From an uncultured Clostridia bacterium (lineage in GTDB: Bacteria; Bacillota; Clostridia; Oscillospirales; Oscillospiraceae), in assembly GCA_938049125.1 (NCBI GenBank), contig CALICR010000151.1:1-9150 (forward strand): a stretch of DNA of 9,150 nt, given 5' to 3'. Within the stretch, counting starts at the first letter, position 1. Every line of letters starts with the position of its first letter. The translations under genes were made by a program, and so were the position numbers. The notes under the pieces were generated by a model. That model did no database searches and was not told the DNA's origin. It saw nothing but the letters and a program-made list of their open reading frames with translations. Positions 5,376 through 9,150 of this stretch are shown here, one piece after another.

Positions 5376-6233
5376 ATGCTGAGACCTTGCACAGAGTTGG
5401 AATATCGGGAATATGCGGACTTTGTCTATGCCCTGGCGCTGGACCCGGCCCGGTCGGGCTACCCCAGCTACAGCGACGGGATCAAGACGAAGGAGATGTT
5501 CCTCGAGAGCGCGGCCCAGGCCCTCGCCCGGGAGAACGAGGGGCTGCTGCTCTTCGAATTCGGCGGCGTTGCGGAGGGCTGGGTCCAGTACGAGGCCACG
5601 CCCGAAGACCGCTGCCTCCAGACGCTGGGCTTTCACATTGCAGTGCACACCGAGGCGGCGCTGGCGGAATTTCTGGCCTTCGCCGGGGCGCGCTTCCCGG
5701 GGTACACGCTGGACCTGGGCTTCCCGGCGGAGAACGAGCGGGCCTTGGGCTGGCTGACGGCCCGGGGCATCCCGCTGCTGGAGGAGAGCCGCAACTGCAC
5801 GGCGTTCCCGGACCGGCTGGAGCCTGTCCCGCCGGAGGGAGACGTGCGCCGCATCACGCGGGAGAACTTCGCCCTGTTTCGGACGCTCCACGAACCGGCG
5901 GAGGCCGGGATGTACTGGACCTCGGACCGCATCCTCCGGGCCCTGGACCGCTGGACCGTCCTGGTCCTGCTGGAGGACGGCGCACCGGTGGGCGCGGTCT
6001 ACTTTACGGCGCTCTCGGAGGACTGGTTTGAAATTTTCGGCGCGGACCTGCGCGGCGGCTTCGACGCCGGGCACCTCCGCGCGCTGCTGGCCGCGGCACT
6101 GTGCGACGCGAAGAGCCGGGGCGGCAGATTTATGACATTTTTCTGTGCCCCGGAGGAGGAAGCGGCGGCGCGGGACCTCGGCTTCCGGTCCGTCGGGGGC
6201 TACTGCTGCTTTGAGACCCGGCTGGACGGCTGA
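5376..6233 (+). CDS. GNAT-family N-acetyltransferase, apparently two GNAT-like halves
   Basis: The gene encodes 285 aa. The start has AGGAGG 6 nt upstream. The C-terminal half (about residues 156-285) looks like a GNAT fold. RRITRENFALFRTLH opens it, VLVLLEDGAPVGAVYF (195-210) is the usual central hairpin, a helix follows (DAGHLRALLAAALCDAKSRG), and EEEAAARDLGFRSVG (260-274) resembles the terminal N-x-x-A-x-x-x-Y-x-x-x-GF region. The N-terminal half repeats this order more weakly: LLLFEFGGVAEGWVQY (57-72) and ENERALGWLTARGI (119-132). A tandem GNAT of this length is common in Firmicutes, often with one half non-catalytic. The acetyl acceptor is unknown. The gene is monocistronic, followed at once by a stem-loop. 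The family call rests on pattern and fold order, since no single diagnostic motif is decisive. Confidence 0.7.
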   Translation: MLRPCTELEYREYADFVYALALDPARSGYPSYSDGIKTKEMFLESAAQALARENEGLLLFEFGGVAEGWVQYEATPEDRCLQTLGFHIAVHTEAALAEFLAFAGARFPGYTLDLGFPAENERALGWLTARGIPLLEESRNCTAFPDRLEPVPPEGDVRRITRENFALFRTLHEPAEAGMYWTSDRILRALDRWTVLVLLEDGAPVGAVYFTALSEDWFEIFGADLRGGFDAGHLRALLAAALCDAKSRGGRFMTFFCAPEEEAAARDLGFRSVGGYCCFETRLDG

Positions 6234-6239
6234 AACGGC

Positions 6240-6274
6240 GCGGGGGCCCTGCCGGTGACCGGCGAGGCCCTCGC
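6240..6274. terminator. Stem-loop between the acetyltransferase and spoIIID
   Basis: Bases 6240-6255 pair with 6259-6274 around a TGA loop, with one C/A mismatch and two G-T pairs. The core is GCCGG/CCGGC extended by GGGCC/GGCCC. It begins 7 nt after the acetyltransferase stop. Its downstream T tract on the plus strand is weak (ATTTTG about 7 nt later), so termination efficiency is uncertain. Confidence 0.5.
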
Positions 6275-6286
6275 TGCTGCATTTTG

Positions 6287-6301
6287 CCCGGCCTTTCCGG
6301 G
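6287..6301 (-). terminator. Small hairpin just after spoIIID
   Basis: CCCGG (6287-6291) pairs with CCGGG (6297-6301) around a 5-nt loop, directly after the spoIIID stop codon when read on the minus strand. It is followed by CAAAATG, not a T run, so alone it is a poor terminator. Together with the larger stem-loop behind it, it may protect or end the spoIIID message. Confidence 0.3.
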
Positions 6302-6302
6302 T

Positions 6303-6560
6303 TCAGGGCGGCGGAAGATGCTGGTATTTCCGCTTTGTGGCCATGCCGCCCCGGATGTGGCGCTCCTGCTTGTTGACGTCGAGCACTGCCTTGACGGCGG
6401 CGTAAAGCCCCGGGTGAATGCGGGGCAGCCGCTCCGTCAGGTCCTTATGTACCGTCGATTTGCTGATGCCGAAGCGCTTTGCCGCCGCACGGACTGTCGT
6501 CCGGTTCTCGATCATGTACTGAGCCAGCTCACAGGCCCGCTGCTCCAAGTCCTCTCTCAT
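6303..6560 (-). CDS. spoIIID: Sporulation transcription factor SpoIIID
   Basis: The gene encodes 85 aa, close to the usual 80-95 aa for SpoIIID. In Bacillus this protein is made in the mother cell under sigma-E and switches many mother-cell genes on or off, including its own gene and sigK. The helix-turn-helix spans about residues 22-46: TVRAAAKRFGISKSTVHKDL followed by TERLP, a close match to the family signature. The conserved basic C-terminal arm RHIRGGMATKRKY (67-79) is also present; it contacts DNA beside the helix-turn-helix. The tail after it is short (QHLPPP). The ATG at 6560 has AGGGGGT 6 nt upstream. The gene is alone on its strand here, divergent from glgB and convergent with the acetyltransferase. 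Its presence marks the organism as an endospore former or a recent descendant of one. Confidence 0.95.
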   Translation of the reverse strand: MREDLEQRACELAQYMIENRTTVRAAAKRFGISKSTVHKDLTERLPRIHPGLYAAVKAVLDVNKQERHIRGGMATKRKYQHLPPP

Positions 6561-6592
6561 GTCGTGACCCCCTAAGCTGTGTCATCCACCAG

Positions 6593-6622
6593 AGTATATG
6601 TGTGCGCCGGGGCCGTCATGCC
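6593..6622 (-). promoter_or_regulatory. Candidate sigma-E-type promoter for spoIIID
   Basis: On the minus strand CATATACT (6593-6600) resembles the sigma-E -10 (CATACAAT-like). GGCATGA (6616-6622) lies 15 nt upstream and resembles only the CAT part of a sigma-E -35. The embedded TATACT could also serve sigma-A, but no good -35 is present at 16-18 nt. spoIIID is sigma-E-dependent in Bacillus, which supports the idea. Sequence support is weak. Confidence 0.35.
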
Positions 6623-6697
6623 GCCGGAAATGCGGGGTGCACAAAGCCGGATCAGATGGAAAGTATTATTTTTTACTGGGCTGACGAATTGTGTAGA

Positions 6698-6707
6698 ATG
6701 GACGAAT
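6698..6707 (+). promoter_or_regulatory. Possible SpoIIID binding site upstream of glgB
   Basis: ATGGACGAAT matches 9 of 10 positions of the Bacillus SpoIIID consensus WWRRACARNY; the mismatch is G for A at position 7. It ends 4 bp before the glgB -35. A second 9/10 match, TATAACAAAT on the minus strand (6729-6738), overlaps the glgB -10. The consensus is degenerate and the region AT-rich, so chance matches are plausible. Confidence 0.3.
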
Positions 6708-6711
6708 GGAA

Positions 6712-6740
6712 TTGCAATCCGGAAAAATATTTGTTATAAT
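6712..6740 (+). promoter_or_regulatory. Strong sigma-A promoter for glgB-glgC
   Basis: TTGCAA (6712-6717), a 17-nt spacer and a perfect TATAAT (6735-6740) are present. The -10 is extended (TGTTATAAT). Transcription should start near 6747, giving a leader of about 38 nt. A weaker possible upstream promoter uses TAGAAT at 6694-6699 with a poor -35. Confidence 0.8.
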
Positions 6741-6771
6741 CAGTTAAAAGCGAACCACTGATACCATAAGT

Positions 6772-6776
6772 AGGAG
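6772..6776 (+). promoter_or_regulatory. Ribosome binding site of glgB
   Basis: AGGAG lies 8 nt upstream of the ATG at 6785 and fixes that start. The encoded protein then begins at the usual place just ahead of the CBM48 domain. Confidence 0.75.
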
Positions 6777-6784
6777 ATGACAGC

Positions 6785-8644
6785 ATGAACGAGGCACAGA
6801 GGAAAAGCTTCTTGGCCGGGACCGAGACGCACGCGTACCGCTTTATGGGCTGTCACCGGGAGCAGCACGGCCGGACGCCGGGCTATGTCTTCCGAGTCTG
6901 GGCACCCAACGCGAAAAGCGTCCATGTCGCCGGCAGCTTCAACGGCTGGGACACCGCTGCCCTCCCGATGACGCGGACCGCGGGCGGTATCTTCGAGGCG
7001 TTTACCCCGGATGCGCGGGAGCTGGACGAATATAAATATTATATCGAGGCCCAGGACGGCCGCTTCCTCTGGAAGGCGGATCCCTACGGCTTCTACACCG
7101 CGGCGCTGCCCGAGACGTCCAGCCGCATCTACCGCCTGGAGGGCTATCCGTGGCAGGACGGGGCCTACCGCCGCGGCCAGGCCCGCCGGAAGATCATGCA
7201 GAACCCCGTCAACATCTACGAGGTCCACCTCGGCTCCTGGCGGCGGAAGGAGGACGGCGGGTTCCTCGGCTATGCGGAGCTGGCAGAGGTGCTGGTGCCC
7301 TACGTCAAGGACATGGGCTACACCCACATCGAGCTGATGCCCCTGGCGGAGCATCCCTATTACCCCTCCTGGGGCTATCAGATTACCGGCTACTACGCCC
7401 CGACCTTCCGCTACGGCACGCCGAAGGACCTCATGAAGCTGGTGGACGCCTGCCATCAGGCGGGCATCGGCGTGCTCATGGACTGGGTGCCCGGCCACTT
7501 CAGCAAGGACGCCCAGGGCCTCTACGAGTTCGACGGTACCTGCTGCTACGAGCTTTCGGACCCGCTGATGAACGAGCACCCCCAGTGGACGACCCGGCTC
7601 TTCGACTACGGGCGCTACGAGGTGCTGTCCTTCCTGGTGTCCAATGCGGTGTACTGGGTGGAGGAGTTCCACCTGGACGGCCTGCGGGTGGACGCCGTGG
7701 CCTCCATGCTCTACCTCGACTTCGGCCGCACCGAATGGCACCCGAACCGCGAGGGCGGCAATCTGAACCTGGAGGCCATCGAGTTCCTCAAGCGCACGAA
7801 CCGGGCCGTGGCCGCCATCCGCAGCAATGTCATTATGGCGGCAGAGGAATCCTCCACGTTCCCGAAGCTGACGGAGCCGGTGGAGCAGGGCGGCCTGGGC
7901 TTCACCATGAAATGGTGCATGGGCTGGATGAACGATATGCTGCGCTACATGGCGCTGGACCCCATCTACCGGAAGTTCCACCACAACAGCCTGACCTTCG
8001 CCATGACCTATATCTATTCGGAGAAGTTCATCCTGCCCCTGAGCCACGACGAGGTGGTCCACGGCAAGTGCTCCATGATCGGCAAGATGCCCGGGTACTA
8101 TGACGACAAGTTCTCGAACCTCCGGGCCTTCTACGGCTTCCAGATGTCCCACCCGGGCAAGAAGCTGAACTTCATGGGCAACGAGTTCGGCCAGTTCATC
8201 GAGTGGAACGAGAACCAGCAGCTCGACTGGTTCCTGCTGGGCTACGACCGCCACCGTCAGATGCAGGCCTGGGTCCGGGACCTGAACCGCTTCTACCTCG
8301 ACAACCGGGCCCTCTGGCAGAACGACTCGGACTGGGACGGCTTCCAGTGGATCCAGCCTGACGACTGCGACCGCTCCCTCGTCGCCTACCGGCGCATCGA
8401 CCGCAAGGGCCGGGAGCTCATCGTGGTGTGCAACTTCTGCCCCGTACTCTGGGACCACTACCGCCTCGGCCTGCCGCGCAAGGGCTGCTACATCCCTGTG
8501 CTGTGCAGCGACGACCCGGCCTACGGCGGCACCGGCGTGCCGCTCGGCTCCGTGCGCACGGAGCCGGTGCCCTGTCACGGCTATGAGCAGTCCGCCGAGA
8601 TCCAGGTTCCGCCTCTTTCCGTGACCTTCTACGCCCTAGAATGA
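6785..8644 (+). CDS. glgB: 1,4-alpha-glucan branching enzyme
   Basis: The gene encodes 619 aa. The enzyme cuts alpha-1,4 glucan chains and rejoins them as alpha-1,6 branches in glycogen synthesis in the cytoplasm. An N-terminal CBM48 domain (about 15-120) carries VHVAGSFNGWD. The GH13 barrel follows with DWVPGHF (233-239), DGLRVDAVASMLYLD with nucleophile Asp303, MAAEESSTFP with acid/base Glu354, LSHDEVVHGK with Asp422, and FMGNEFGQFIEWNE (463-476). The C-terminal beta domain runs from about 515 to the end. All catalytic residues are present. It is shorter than the roughly 730-aa E. coli enzyme because it lacks the extra N-terminal module, as is usual in Firmicutes. Its start has AGGAG 8 nt upstream, and a strong promoter precedes it. 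glgC follows 30 bp later with its own ribosome binding site, so the two form an operon. Many codons end in C or G, in line with neighbours. Confidence 0.97.
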   Translation: MNEAQRKSFLAGTETHAYRFMGCHREQHGRTPGYVFRVWAPNAKSVHVAGSFNGWDTAALPMTRTAGGIFEAFTPDARELDEYKYYIEAQDGRFLWKADPYGFYTAALPETSSRIYRLEGYPWQDGAYRRGQARRKIMQNPVNIYEVHLGSWRRKEDGGFLGYAELAEVLVPYVKDMGYTHIELMPLAEHPYYPSWGYQITGYYAPTFRYGTPKDLMKLVDACHQAGIGVLMDWVPGHFSKDAQGLYEFDGTCCYELSDPLMNEHPQWTTRLFDYGRYEVLSFLVSNAVYWVEEFHLDGLRVDAVASMLYLDFGRTEWHPNREGGNLNLEAIEFLKRTNRAVAAIRSNVIMAAEESSTFPKLTEPVEQGGLGFTMKWCMGWMNDMLRYMALDPIYRKFHHNSLTFAMTYIYSEKFILPLSHDEVVHGKCSMIGKMPGYYDDKFSNLRAFYGFQMSHPGKKLNFMGNEFGQFIEWNENQQLDWFLLGYDRHRQMQAWVRDLNRFYLDNRALWQNDSDWDGFQWIQPDDCDRSLVAYRRIDRKGRELIVVCNFCPVLWDHYRLGLPRKGCYIPVLCSDDPAYGGTGVPLGSVRTEPVPCHGYEQSAEIQVPPLSVTFYALE

Positions 8645-8660
8645 GCGAGATCTGATATAA

Positions 8661-8666
8661 AGGAGG
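8661..8666 (+). promoter_or_regulatory. Consensus ribosome binding site of glgC
   Basis: AGGAGG within TAAAGGAGGAAAG lies 8 nt before the ATG at 8675, in the 30-bp gap after glgB. No terminator or separate promoter is seen in the gap, supporting cotranscription with glgB. Confidence 0.8.
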
Positions 8667-8674
8667 AAAGCCCC

Positions 8675-9150
8675 ATGAAATTCCAGAAAAAGCGCTGTGT
8701 CGCCATGCTGCTGGCCGGCGGCCAGGGCAGCCGTCTCCTCTGCCTGACGGAAAACACGGCGAAGCCCGCCGTTCCCTTCGGCGGAAAGTACCGCATCATC
8801 GATTTTCCCCTTTCCAACTGCGTGAATTCCGGCATCGACACCGTGGGCATCCTGACCCAGTACCAGCCCCTGGAGCTGAACGAGTACGTGGGCAACGGCG
8901 CGCCCTGGGGCCTGAACCGGAACCACGGCGGCGTCCAGATCCTGCCGCCCTTCCAGCGCAGCAAGCGCTCCGAGTGGTACAAGGGCACCGCCAATGCCAT
9001 CTATCAGAACATCCCCTTCATCGACCGCTATGAGCCGGACGACGTGCTCATCCTCTCCGGCGACCACATCTATAAGATGGACTATGCCCGGATGATCGCC
9101 TTCCACAAGGAGAACGGCGCGGACTGCACCATTGCCGTCCGGTCCGTCCC
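8675..9150 (+). CDS. glgC: Glucose-1-phosphate adenylyltransferase, N-terminal part (runs off the right edge)
   Basis: The visible 158 codons encode the nucleotidyltransferase domain of ADP-glucose pyrophosphorylase. This enzyme makes ADP-glucose from ATP and glucose-1-phosphate for glycogen synthase. Seen in order are LLAGGQGSRL (12-21), the nucleotide-binding loop; KPAVPFGGKYRIIDFPLSNC (30-49); GILTQYQPLELNEYVG (58-73); WYKGTANAIYQN (101-112); and LSGDHIYKMDY (127-137), with the metal-binding Asp130. The match to Bacillus-type GlgC is close throughout. One small oddity is LLCLT after GSR, where many homologues have GVLT or YVLT. The left-handed beta-helix C-terminus lies outside the window. 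It is the second gene of the operon after glgB; glgD and/or glgA would be expected next. Confidence 0.96.
   Translation, partial: MKFQKKRCVAMLLAGGQGSRLLCLTENTAKPAVPFGGKYRIIDFPLSNCVNSGIDTVGILTQYQPLELNEYVGNGAPWGLNRNHGGVQILPPFQRSKRSEWYKGTANAIYQNIPFIDRYEPDDVLILSGDHIYKMDYARMIAFHKENGADCTIAVRSV

Noticed and set aside
6740..8578. A 612-codon open frame on the minus strand opposite glgB
   Set aside because: It is antisense to a full-length, motif-complete glgB, covers the glgB promoter, and its composition (Val, Ala, His, Glu, Gly) is typical of a shadow frame.
1..9150. Search for tRNA, rRNA, CRISPR arrays, insertion sequences, attachment sites or defence genes
   Set aside because: Nearly all the sequence is accounted for by eight recognisable genes and short regulatory gaps. 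I saw no regularly spaced repeats, transposase motifs, terminal inverted repeats with target duplications, or tRNA-like folds.

Overview
The window reads as ordinary chromosome from a GC-rich, endospore-forming member of the Clostridia, most likely in the Oscillospiraceae/Ruminococcaceae range. Three things point there. It has a clear spoIIID, a regulator known from endospore formers. It has a Firmicutes-type glgB-glgC glycogen pair with AGGAGG-like ribosome binding sites. It also has housekeeping sigma-A promoters (TTGACC-17-TATAAT, TTGCAA-17-TATAAT) in short AT-rich islands between GC-rich genes. The genus cannot be fixed from the sequence alone.

Layout, left to right. (1) On the minus strand, a polyprenyl-phosphate sugar-1-phosphate transferase overlaps a downstream glycosyltransferase by ATGA. 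The second gene runs off the left edge. Together they look like the start of an exopolysaccharide or cell-surface glycan operon, driven by a strong promoter near 1898-1926. (2) A roughly 400-base divergent regulatory region holds that promoter, an imperfect 16-bp palindrome and an 11-bp-phased direct repeat. (3) On the plus strand is a large secreted L,D-transpeptidase, probably a lipoprotein. It carries an N-terminal peptidoglycan-binding region, a YkuD catalytic domain, a Big_2-like domain and three regular His/Cys repeats. (4) A 12-bp perfect hairpin separates it from a convergent minus-strand alpha/beta hydrolase. (5) The hydrolase is divergent from a plus-strand GNAT-type acetyltransferase, and a promoter region bracketed by a 9-bp inverted repeat lies between them. 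(6) A stem-loop separates that gene from convergent spoIIID (minus). (7) An AT-rich island with a near-consensus extended -10 promoter separates spoIIID from the divergent glgB-glgC operon. glgC runs off the right edge.

Functionally there are two themes. The left half concerns the cell envelope: lipid-linked glycan initiation, glycosyl transfer and peptidoglycan 3-3 crosslinking. The right half pairs a sporulation regulator with glycogen synthesis. I see no mobile element, CRISPR array, rRNA or tRNA, and no clear undescribed defence-type system. The two points most worth a second look are the Cys/His repeat tail of the L,D-transpeptidase, with its exact H-x12-C-x9-C-x2-C spacing, and possible SpoIIID sites in the spoIIID/glgB intergenic region.
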